A program made the position numbers and the translations under genes. This document shows positions 50,340 through 60,399 of a DNA stretch of 64,000 nucleotides, piece after piece; within the stretch, counting starts at the first letter, position 1; each line of letters opens with the position of its first letter. Source of the stretch: Arsenophonus sp031446165 (GTDB taxonomy: Bacteria; Pseudomonadota; Gammaproteobacteria; Enterobacterales; Enterobacteriaceae); the NCBI GenBank assembly GCA_031446165.1, contig CP132905.1:434001-498000 (forward strand). Direction: 5' to 3'. Below the pieces are notes generated by a model. It was not told the origin of the DNA. It did not search any database and worked only from the letters and a program-made list of their open reading frames with translations.

Positions 50340-52350
50340 CTTTTAGTTATTTATGACTTTCTTCTACTATTTCTAATCTTTTAAGATCTAAATTGTTACT
50401 CGGTGCATCAAAGAATTAATAAATTGCTTAATTCTAAAAATAACTCTGCTATTATTAATCTAATTTTTTCTTTTTGATAACATGCTTATTAATATTTAAA
50501 ATTTATTTGTATTAAATAAAAAATCCTTTAAATATTTAATAATATTACTAAATTTTTTATTGATTATTACTTTTTTGTAGCATCAAATAAATTATCAATT
50601 ACAGTTTTTTAATATCTAACTACAGTTTATGTTAATTGAAATAAGCAATTTTAAGTTTTGTTTCTCTGATCAATATCTCGACTTGGGGTTAAAGTTTTTT
50701 ATAAAAAAACAAATTTTAATAATGTTGCGTTTCACACATCATTTTCTTCACAATAAAAGGCATTTTATTTTTTTTTGTACTTTATGTCAATAAAAAAGAT
50801 TAATAAACATAATATTGCAATTAATGTTTTTAAAATAAAAAATTAATCCACTAGAATTACTTTCTTCTTTGGTTTAAATTTTTCCTTCTTTATCATTTTA
50901 GATTATTGATTATATGTTAAATATATAGAGTACTTTTTAAGTTTATCTTCATTACTGGAATAGTGCGCTTTTATTCCTATCTCTGATCTATTTTTCTTAT
51001 TTTTATTTTATGATCAAAAATCGCATTTTTTTTATTTGTATTTTTCTTTATTTTCAGAATAGAAATGACAATAATTATGATACTAAATTTTTACGATTAA
51101 TATCAATAAAATGTATTGTGTTATATTTTTAATAAAAAACGATTATAAGCAATAAAAAATCTACCTTTAATTTTTTAAAAAATTTTCTAATCAAAAAATA
51201 TAGTTTTAATGTCAAGATAATTTGTAAGTTTGTCAAGAAAAAATACTTTGCTTTACAAGATAGAACACGTCATAAAGCTACTTTTCTTAATTAATCTACC
51301 TAATCAAATCATTTCTTTGTATATAAAAATGATTTAATTTTTGAATTATATTTTTGATTTTTTTATGTAGCAATAATAAATTAGTTTTTTCAGTGCTATT
51401 TCTAATTTAACTAACAACTTATTAAGATTTTTTTTAATATTTTTTCTATTTTTTAACTATTTTATGAAATACTGTAATTTAATTTGTATTTTTCTGATTC
51501 CCTTCAGCAATAAAATAAAAAAGTGTTATTATTTATATCAAATTTTAGATTTTATCTTAAATACGATACTTTTAGATAGAATTGATAAAATATTTGACTA
51601 TGATAAAGCATTTGTTTTTCTATTTATTAATATTTTTATGAATATTTATTTTTTATCATCATAGCAATCAACTAAACAAATTTTTTTATTATCTTTAGTA
51701 TTTTATTATATATTATGTAATATTTTTATACCATAAAAATATCAAAAGGCATCTGACATATAAATAAGTTACATGAAATAATGTTTCTTTATATGAATAA
51801 TAAGAAATTTTGGATATATTGATGAGATTTTAAAATAATTAAAATATTTTTTAACAATTCTATTTATATAAGACATATTAGTATGTATTATATAAATTCA
51901 TCTAAGTTAATTATTAATTTAAAAGAAATAACTATATTTTTTACAATATAAAAAATTTTAGTATAATAGATACTATTATATCGTAATATAAAAAAATATG
52001 TTAATAACAAATTTTTTTGATTGTATTTTTTTATTTTTAGAAATCTTAAATTATATTATATAAATATAATATTAATGTAGAATTAATAAAATAATTTTTA
52101 TATTAAATACGTGGTATTTAATTTTTTCAGTATCTTTTAAAGTAATAATTTTTTTATTTTTTTACTTAAGAAAATAAAATTTCTTATTTTTTTTATCCTC
52201 TATGTTATGAAAATTTTAGATATCATAATTTTAAAACTATTCATTATATTTTTTAAATGATTTTACTTTACTAACTCTTTTGTATATTTCAACTGATATA
52301 TTAAACAATTATATTACTGATTATTTTCCCAATTTAACTAATTTTTAATG
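50340..52350 (-). pseudogene. prc: Probable remnant of tail-specific protease Prc
   Basis: No open frame survives. In E. coli prc follows proQ on the same strand, and here proQ lies just upstream. Fragments appear in the expected order on the minus strand: SQIFYQFYL (51599-51573) for SAKIFDRYL; DVFYLVKQSIF and, in the next frame, DKLTNYLDIKTIFFD (about 51275-51190) for DVFSLAMTAF...DPHTNYLSP; LTPSRDI (about 50700) for KGVTPDI; and ELFLELSNLL (about 50450) for the C-terminal IALDLAKLE. Each match is short, so the call rests on order plus synteny. The PDZ and catalytic regions cannot be read. Confidence 0.45.
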
Positions 52351-52361
52351 TTTATAGTTTT

Positions 52362-52771
52362 TTAAGATAATTTTTTATGTTGATTAATCGAAATAAAAGA
52401 TTGTGTCTCTTTTGTTTTTTTTCTGAAACAGTGTATTTGCATATGATATTTTATTTTAATAAGTTGTTGATTAGTATATTCTAAGTGCACTAAAGCGATA
52501 TCGCTACAATCATTACCATTTAAATCAATACGTTTGGCATATTTTTTAATAGAAGATAAATAGCGTGAACTAGAAGTATACATACGTAGAGCATTACGCA
52601 AGCGCGTATTACTAATATAGTTTTTTTTGCAAGAAGTATTATTGCAATATCTTTTAAAATTCCAATTGTCAATGGACGAACTTCACCTATTATAGTAAAA
52701 AAATTAGGAAAAAGATTAGCTAAAAAGAAAATAATATCTTTACTGGTATTTAATTTTATTTTATGTACCAT
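52362..52771 (-). pseudogene. proQ: RNA chaperone ProQ, frameshifted and shortened
   Basis: ProQ is a FinO-domain RNA-binding protein that matches small RNAs with targets. The ATG at 52771 has GGAGA seven bases upstream. The first frame gives KLNTSKDIIFFLANLFPNFF and RPLTIGILKDI, the start of the FinO domain, then leaves homology in a run of eight A (plus-strand T at 52621-52628). The -1 frame continues ISNTRLRNALRMYTSSSRYL and RIDLNGNDCSD to a stop at 52362. One extra A gives about 136 residues, i.e. the FinO domain without the linker and C-terminal Tudor-like domain of E. coli (232 aa). It may be dead, or expressed by slippage as a minimal FinO protein. Confidence 0.85.
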
Positions 52772-53467
52772 GACAGTCTCTCCATAAAAACTATCCATTA
52801 AAATAATTTTATTAAATAAATTATAAAGATAAAAAATAAATTATTACTATCGTAATTTATTACTGAAAGTATATAAAATTGTGTTGTGATTATTTATTAA
52901 ACATAAAAAGATTAATCATGAGTATTTTCATGTTTATAGTTTTTAAATCATTTTTTTATTAAAAATAGTATATATTTTTAATAATTGTTTGTGTTTCTTT
53001 AAATACTATATCGATATTTTTCATAAAGTCATAAATGAATTACCATTAAAATTTAATTATACTAACAATCGTTTTTATAAAGAACAATAGTATATTTTAA
53101 ATATTAATTGTTAATTTATATTTAAAAATAAATAGTAAAAAAACAAAAGACATGGATAAATAAATTTTTTTATTAAATTTTTTTATCATTTTACATTTTA
53201 ATTTGGATATTTAAAAAATATATATTTTTACATTATAAAATTTCACTATATTTCATATTTTTTATTTTTCTTAATTTAATTTTAAGTATTTATTTATCTT
53301 AATTTTATTTTTTGAAAAAAATACTTACATCTTATTATTTTAATACAATAAAAAAAAGAATGTCATTGTAATCTGATATAATTTAAGATAAAAAATCTTG
53401 TTATTATAATTATTTTTTATATTATCAAAATAATAATTCTTAATTTATGCTTAATAGATTCAATTAA
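52772..53467. other. Spacer between proQ and ftnA
   Basis: About 700 bases of A+T-rich DNA with no readable remnant. Confidence 0.55.
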
Positions 53468-53971
53468 TCACACATGGACTATATTAGATATTCTTTTTAA
53501 TTCTTTATCAAATAAAAATAATGATTTACCATCTTCACCAAATAAATCAAATTTATCTAAAATAGATTTAAACAATTTTTCTTCTTCATGTTGCTCAGCA
53601 ACATACCATTGTAAAAAATGAAATGTTGAAAAATCTTTAATTTTAAATGAAAAATCAACAAGAATATTAATTTCATTTGTAACTTTTTTTTCATGTTTAT
53701 AAGTTTTTTCAAAAACATCTTTTAATGAGAGAAAATTTTTATCTGGAGCATCAATATGACCTAATATTGGCATTTCACCTGTATCATTAAGATAATTAAA
53801 TAATCGTTCCATATGTGACATTTCTTCTTGAGAATGAGCTCTTAAAAAAATTGAAGCACCTTCAAAACCTTTGTAATTACACCATGCACTCATTTGTAAA
53901 TAAAAATTTGCTGAAGAAAATTCTAAATTTAATTGTTCATTTAATTTTTTTGTCATTTCTTTTTGTAACAT
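53468..53971 (-). CDS. ftnA: Ferritin
   Basis: Forms a 24-subunit shell that oxidises Fe(II) and stores iron. The 167-residue product (E. coli 165) has the di-iron ligands of the ferroxidase centre: Glu in NLEFSSANFYLQMS, Glu and His in HSQEEMSHMERLFNYL, and the later Glu/Gln in FLQWYVAEQHEEEKLF. Iron storage would be valuable to a symbiont facing an iron-rich diet such as blood, though that host is inferred. Confidence 0.96.
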   Translation of the reverse strand: MLQKEMTKKLNEQLNLEFSSANFYLQMSAWCNYKGFEGASIFLRAHSQEEMSHMERLFNYLNDTGEMPILGHIDAPDKNFLSLKDVFEKTYKHEKKVTNEINILVDFSFKIKDFSTFHFLQWYVAEQHEEEKLFKSILDKFDLFGEDGKSLFLFDKELKRISNIVHV

Positions 53972-54461
53972 TGTTTATATTTCCTTGATTGCTTGATATT
54001 TTAAAAAATAAAAAAATTTTTTTAGTACCATTTATTCTATTTTTTGAATTTTTTTTTATGTAATATTAATATTACTATATATTTTTTGTTAATATCTAAA
54101 AGTTCATAAATCGTTTTTACACTTTTATAAAATAATTTTTAAAAATCTAATTTTAATTACAGTATTATTATAATAATATATGCTATGTTAAAAGAACAAT
54201 TATATACTAAATTAGTAAATATTTTATAAATTTTTGATGTCTCTATATAAGATTAATCATTTTTACAATATTATTTTTTTAAGATGACTTTATTAGTATA
54301 ATAATACTAACAATTTATAACATTTAAATGAGTAATTTTTGGTTATTGTATATCATATTTTTATATCAATAATATCGTTACTATCGAATAATTTTTTTAA
54401 AAAAATTTGTTATGCTATTATGAAAAATTCATTTTAGCTATTATTAAATAATTATATAATT
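53972..54461. other. Divergent spacer between ftnA and pabB
   Basis: About 490 bases of A+T-rich DNA that must hold both promoters; none could be placed with confidence. Confidence 0.5.
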
Positions 54462-55808
54462 ATGAAAACTATAGAATTATCTTATTTATCAGATATAACT
54501 ATGCATTATTTCAGTGTTCTTGCTCACCAACCATGGGCTATGTTATTACATTCCGGAAATGCTGTTCATCCAAATAATCGTTTTGATATCATCGTTGCCG
54601 ATCCAGTTATTACATTAGAAACAAAAGAAAATATTACCAAAATTAACAGAAAAAGCACCATTTTTTCAACACTTGATCCTTTTAAATTATTAAAAAATGA
54701 AATAAAAGGTTTAAATATTATTAATACAATTAATAATGACCTTCCATTTCAAGGAGGTGCCATAGGGATATGGGGATATGATTTATGTCGAAGTATAGAA
54801 ATTTTGCCAAAAAAAGCTAAAAATGAATTAAATTTTCCTGAAATGGCTATAGGAATTTATTTATGGGCTTTAATTATTGATCATCACAAAAAAAAAGTAA
54901 CGTTACTTAGTCATGACAATATTAGAAAACGATTATTTTGGTTAGAAAAACAATCTAAAATAGCGATGCAGCCATTTCATATGTATGAAAAATGGAAAAG
55001 TAACATGTCCAAAAAACAATATACAAATAAAATAAATAAAATTCATAAGTATTTGCTTCATGGTGAATGTTATCAAATTAATTTAGCACAACGCTTCAAA
55101 GGAAAATATTCAGGAAATGAATGGGAAGCATTTTTAAAACTTAATAACAATAATAGAGCACCTTTTTCAGCATTTATTCGTTTAGAAAAAAATTGTATAC
55201 TTAGTGTATCTCCAGAACGTTTTCTTTCACTTAAAAATAATCTAGTTCAAAGTCGTCCAATTAAAGGTACATTACCACGATTATCTAATAATAAAGAAGA
55301 TAAAAAACAAATAAGACGTTTACGATCTTCCGTAAAAGATCGTGCTGAAAACGTTATGATTGTTGATTTATTACGTAATGATATTGGTAAAATAGCAATA
55401 CCAGGTACAGTAAAAGTCTCTGAACTCTTTCTTATTGAATCTTTTCCTGCTATTCATCATTTAGTTAGTACAATCAATGCAGAATTACCGTTAAATTTTC
55501 ATGCCACTGATTTATTACGAGCTTGTTTTCCTGGAGGATCCATTACTGGAACCCCAAAAATACGTGCAATGGAAATTATTGATAACCTTGAACCTCATCG
55601 TCGTCATAGTTATTGCGGAGCAATTGGTTATATTAGTTTTTGTGGTAGTATGGATACTAATATCAATATACGTACTTTATTAACTGAAAACCAATATCTT
55701 TATTGTTGGGGTGGTGGAGGTATTGTTGCTGATAGTACTGCTGAAAAAGAATATCAAGAAATTTTTCATAAATTAAAATACATTTTACCAATATTAGAAA
55801 ATAAATAA
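54462..55808 (+). CDS. pabB: Aminodeoxychorismate synthase component I
   Basis: Converts chorismate and ammonia to 4-amino-4-deoxychorismate, the precursor of p-aminobenzoate and folate. The 448-residue product (E. coli 453) shows DLPFQGGAIGIWGYDL near residue 95, the chorismate-binding core with SRPIKGTLPR, KDRAENVMIVDLLRNDIG, CFPGGSITGTPKIRAMEII and GGGIVADSTAEKEYQE. PabA and PabC are not in the window. Folate provisioning is common in symbionts of blood-feeding insects. Confidence 0.97.
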   Translation: MKTIELSYLSDITMHYFSVLAHQPWAMLLHSGNAVHPNNRFDIIVADPVITLETKENITKINRKSTIFSTLDPFKLLKNEIKGLNIINTINNDLPFQGGAIGIWGYDLCRSIEILPKKAKNELNFPEMAIGIYLWALIIDHHKKKVTLLSHDNIRKRLFWLEKQSKIAMQPFHMYEKWKSNMSKKQYTNKINKIHKYLLHGECYQINLAQRFKGKYSGNEWEAFLKLNNNNRAPFSAFIRLEKNCILSVSPERFLSLKNNLVQSRPIKGTLPRLSNNKEDKKQIRRLRSSVKDRAENVMIVDLLRNDIGKIAIPGTVKVSELFLIESFPAIHHLVSTINAELPLNFHATDLLRACFPGGSITGTPKIRAMEIIDNLEPHRRHSYCGAIGYISFCGSMDTNINIRTLLTENQYLYCWGGGGIVADSTAEKEYQEIFHKLKYILPILENK

Positions 55809-58800
55809 TATTATTCTTTTTTATAAATTTAATAAATTGATGTTTTTTATAAAATTATATTAATATATAGTTAATTATATAAGTATATTTTTTATAAAAA
55901 TGCTGTTCCATAATATAAAATTAAAACACTTTAATATTTTATAAAAAATAATTTATTAAATAATCTAATAATTAATTTGTTCTTAAAAAAGTGTTTATAA
56001 ATTAAGTAATTAAAAATAGCATTAATTTAAATTTATAAAAAACTATTAAAAATCTATTTATCGTATATAAAAATATTTATTTTCTTGATAAATAAATATA
56101 AAAATAATATGGTTAAAATCAATGATTTTATTAAAAATAAATTTATGACTTTTTTTTGTTAAAATCTTTTTAATATATTAAATATTCTATATATTAAACT
56201 TATAAAAAAAATTTTCATATATTTTTTTTTAAAATTTCATGATAGTTATACTTATTAATATTTTTAAAAATTAAATATATTTTTTAAAAATATTCTCATG
56301 AGAGAATGAGCACAGATGTCATGATCAACGATCATGATGTCATTTCAAATAACTTTTAACTACTAAAATGTTAATTAAAAGAAACAGAAGAATATTTCTT
56401 TATTTTAATATTATACTAAGTGACAATAGTAATGGCTTGATTTTAAAATATCAAAAAAAAAATAAATAAACTGAATATTTTTTAAGGCATATTATTTTTA
56501 GTCAATATGTGAGGGTAGTTTATTTAAAAAAGCCAACAAATTCAGAAAAAATAAAGATAAAAATTTATATATTATTAGGGTTATTAATATTTTCTATGTT
56601 AGTTGCTACTTTATTATCTTTCGATAACCATATTAATTTTTTAAAATGAACACTAATGACTTCTATAACAGATAAAGATACCATTTAAAACTGTATAATA
56701 TTACAGATAGATAACAAAAAAATGGTCATTTTCTTTTAATAATATTTATTGTAAAAAAAAATTAATAACAAACAAACATATGGTTATTGAACTTTTTAGA
56801 ATTGATTATAAATGAATTTATGGTTAAGTAGTGATATTTTGGATAAAAGTAATAAATGTTAAACCTATTATTATAGGTAGTAATTAAATATCTTAAAGAT
56901 AATTTTTAGGTTTTTTCTTAAAAAAGTTGCCCCGCTAGATATTAGCGTACATTTAGTTAATATTGAGAATATGTATTCGTATTTACAATAATATTAAAAA
57001 TATGCTGATAAAAAAGTGATGATTTTGTTTTCTAATCTATGCAATTTTTAATATATTATAAAAGATAAATTAAAAATAAAATCTTTAAACGTTGGTTTTA
57101 TTTCCCTATAAAAATAAAAAATAATTTTTATTAAAAAAATAATTATTTCAAAAAAATTAACTCAAAACTAATCTAATTAAATCAGAAGAATTTAATGGAA
57201 TTATCTATAATATATTTAAATCATGATTTTCTTAAATTTTTTTTTCATATGAATGGATTCTATTTTAGATAAATTTTAATCACATCACCCATTTTTTAAT
57301 GACTTGGTATTGATACTATTTCTCCTTGATAATTCAAAAAAGAAATAATTACTAGTAATATATAAAAAATGATTGCTCTGGATATATATAAACATTAGTA
57401 TAATTATGACATCAGATTCTGCTTTTAGCTTTAATTGTTTGTATAATTATTTATAATTTTTGCTGGTATAGAAGATAAGTAAATTATTACTGAGATTGTA
57501 CTTTCTATCTATTTAGTATTATTTTAGGTCATATCATCGTATGAAAAAATATTGTGCTCAAACATATGGAAGATCGTCTTACATTATCTAATAATTTAGA
57601 TGCCTATTAAGTGTTGTCTATTTTGTAGCATTATTATTACAAGCAATATAAATTGCTATTTCTTCTAAAATTATTTTTTTATCAATATGAACATTAAAAG
57701 CATGAAATTTATTTAATTTAATTTCTGAATTTGTGACTATAAATGGATGAAAATTTGTTGGCGGGTCACAAAAGTATTAGTTAATTGTTAGTTATACTAT
57801 AGTCATTAATACAATATGTAATATTTAATGTCATTCTCATTTAGGTTATTTTGTAAAATGTTATTTAGTAAATTTAATTTAGTTGCTTTAGATGTGATGG
57901 ATATAGCCATGGTTGTTCTATATGACTGAATTTCAAATATGTTAATTAATCAAAACTTATTTTTACTAAAAATCATAAAAATAATAATTTAGATTGTAGA
58001 TTAATTAAAAAATTTTATAAAAGATGATAAATATATATTTAGTAAGTCAATTATATTTTAAAAACATTAAGTTTAGTGATATTTAGAGCATTTTTTGTAA
58101 AATTTTTTAAAAATCATAAAACTTTGAAAGAATGTGAGTACTTTGACTGCTCTTTTAGTGTTTTTTTATCTATCGGTATATCCTAAAAATAATAAAAAAT
58201 GTAAGTAAACTATTTAACGAGTTATTTAGAATTTTTAGTGCTTACCCCCTATTTTTTTGCATCATATTATTTTAGATATAATAATTATTATGGAAGAGAT
58301 AAAAAAATTAATAGGGTAAAATACTGAACAATAGATCCATTAACAATATTAAATTTGGATTAATACAAATTGTTAGCTAGTGTAGAAGTGATCCTCTAAT
58401 ATTTTGTTAACACGTTTAGTTTTTCCTAGATTAAAAGTAGATATTGTAATTTTTAGCAATTTATTAAAATGCCTGGTGTTATTTTTTTAATATTTACTAC
58501 TATTTATTAATACATTATTATGTATGGTATTTATTATAGTTATAAAAAAGTTATGGATATTTTTAATATATAGATTTAGGTTTTTTAAAAAAACTCAAGG
58601 AGTTTATGTTAGGAGTATTTATAATTGATGCTTTTGTAAATAAATATATATTAATATTTCTTAGTTATATCAAAAATAAAACATTTATGCCAATAAGCAA
58701 AAATATTACTTTAACATTTATTGTAACCAATCGGGGTGGTGCTAGGTTTGATTTTAATTATTGCTAATTTTTATTACTATGTGGTTTAATTATGAAGAAC

Positions 58801-58986
58801 AGTTAATATATCTAATTGACTTTTTATTTTAGATATTATGAGATGTAAAAAAAATCTTTTGATCAAATATTATTAATTATGATACAATATTATTTGTATA
58901 TATTAAATTGATCATTTTTTATGAAAAAATCATGACATAAATAAAAAATCAAGATAAATGCAGATTATACTATATAATTTATTTTA
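55809..58986. other. 3.2 kb of decayed DNA, origin not identified
   Basis: The longest gene-free stretch. From about 56500 on, its composition is less extreme than in the other gaps and short frames with coding-like words appear on the plus strand. One at about 56511-56649 reads IYILLGLLIFSMLVATLLSF, like a single membrane anchor; others are KHMEDRLTLSNNLDAY (about 57560-57610) and NKTFMPISKNITLTFIV (about 58676-58726). All are cut by stops. By synteny uraA should lie near the upp end on the minus strand, but no UraA motif could be read. I take the region to be one or more dead genes that I cannot name. Confidence 0.5.
56319..56337. repeat. Perfect short inverted repeat
   Basis: TCATGATC and GATCATGA around a three-base AAC, flanked by short ATGTCAT copies. 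It lies between dead DNA and pabB; it could be an operator or a leftover of one. Confidence 0.4.
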
Positions 58987-59613
58987 TTATTTAGTACCAA
59001 ATATTTTATCACCTGCATCACCTAAACCTGGTATTATATAACCATGCTCATCTAGATATGAATCGATAGAAGCAGTATAAAGTTCAACATCAGGATGAAC
59101 AATTTTCAATGCTTGTATCCCCTCAGGAGCAGCAACTAAAACTAATACTTTAATTATCTGACAACCTGCTTTTTTTAAGAGGTCAATTGTTGCAATCATA
59201 GATCCACCTGTTGCTAACATAGGATCTACAATTAATGCCATACGCTCATCAATATTTAATGCCAGTTTCTGAAAATATGAAATTGGTCGTAATGTTTTTT
59301 TATCACGATAAACCCCTACGACACTAATACGAGCACTAGGAATATTTTCTAATACACCATCTACCATCCCCAAACCTGCACGTAAAATAGGAACAAGAGT
59401 AATTTTTTTTCCTTTTATTTGTTCAATTTTCACATAACCGCACCATCCCTTTATTTCAATGATTTCCATTTCTAAATCTGCTGTTGCTTCATAAGTTAAA
59501 AGACTACCGATTTCTGCAGCTAATTCACGAAAACGTTTAGTATTAATATCTTTATCCCGCATTAAACCAAGTTTATGTTTAACTAACGGGTGTTTTACTT
59601 CAACAATTTTCAC
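58987..59613 (-). CDS. upp: Uracil phosphoribosyltransferase
   Basis: Salvages uracil to UMP with PRPP. The 208-residue product equals the E. coli length. It has the uracil-loop VPILRAGLGMVDG, the PRPP-binding VDPMLATGGSM and the C-terminal substrate site YIIPGLGDAGDKIFGTK. In E. coli upp is followed by the transporter gene uraA; that position holds decayed DNA here, so uracil must enter another way or come from internal RNA turnover. Confidence 0.97.
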   Translation of the reverse strand: MKIVEVKHPLVKHKLGLMRDKDINTKRFRELAAEIGSLLTYEATADLEMEIIEIKGWCGYVKIEQIKGKKITLVPILRAGLGMVDGVLENIPSARISVVGVYRDKKTLRPISYFQKLALNIDERMALIVDPMLATGGSMIATIDLLKKAGCQIIKVLVLVAAPEGIQALKIVHPDVELYTASIDSYLDEHGYIIPGLGDAGDKIFGTK

Positions 59614-60399
59614 GAGTTTTCCTTTAATTATATTAGTTATTAGATAAATATGAATTATTAATTGTTAATATTTGTTATATTTAATAATAATTATATATTT
59701 AAAATAATGATATTTTATTATTTTTATTATTAATAATTGCTTCATAAACAATTAATTATAAAATTAATAAATATTTTCATAATAAATTTATTTGTTTCTT
59801 AACAAGAAATAATTTATATAAAATACATTATTTTCCTTTAAAGAAAGAAGTGATGATACTAATTTATGAATAAATTTAAAATTTTAAACTCTAAAAAATA
59901 CTATGTAAGCATATACTCTATAGATATGAAACATCATATTTTTATTATATATATCATATTATGAACAATATTATAAATTTAAATTTTATTTTTATATTTA
60001 ATAAGATACTTTAAAAAGTGTCTATTTTTTATACATATTAGAAAGTTTTTAATAGTGTTTTTTGAAAAACTGTTTATTTGAGTAAACAATAATTAATTTA
60101 TTATTTTATATTATAAGACTGTATAAAACAATATTTTATGATACCTGTTGTTTTAGTTTTATTGTATATCAGCTTCACGATAAGTTATAATTATACAAAA
60201 ATGTTTTTTATTGTTAATAATAAAAAAAGAATTTTAATTAAAAGAGAAAATACTATTTTTTATATATATGTATATTAAAGAATAATAATTGTATCACGAT
60301 TATTATGAAATTTTAATTTTGTAGCAATTATTCCTTATCAGCTTATCTGATAAATATTAATCTATCTTACTAAATCATAAAATTAATTATGAAATAAAA
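59614..60399. other. Divergent spacer at the lost purMN position
   Basis: E. coli has purM and purN between upp and ppk. About 790 bases of A+T-rich DNA remain, with no readable remnant. Confidence 0.5.

Noticed and set aside
51464..51664. A 66-codon plus-strand frame
   Set aside because: No ribosome site or family resemblance; it overlaps the probable prc remnant on the other strand.
56511..56649. Small membrane-protein gene
   Set aside because: A 46-codon frame with one hydrophobic segment and GTG start, but no ribosome site, no homologue recognised, and it sits in decayed DNA.
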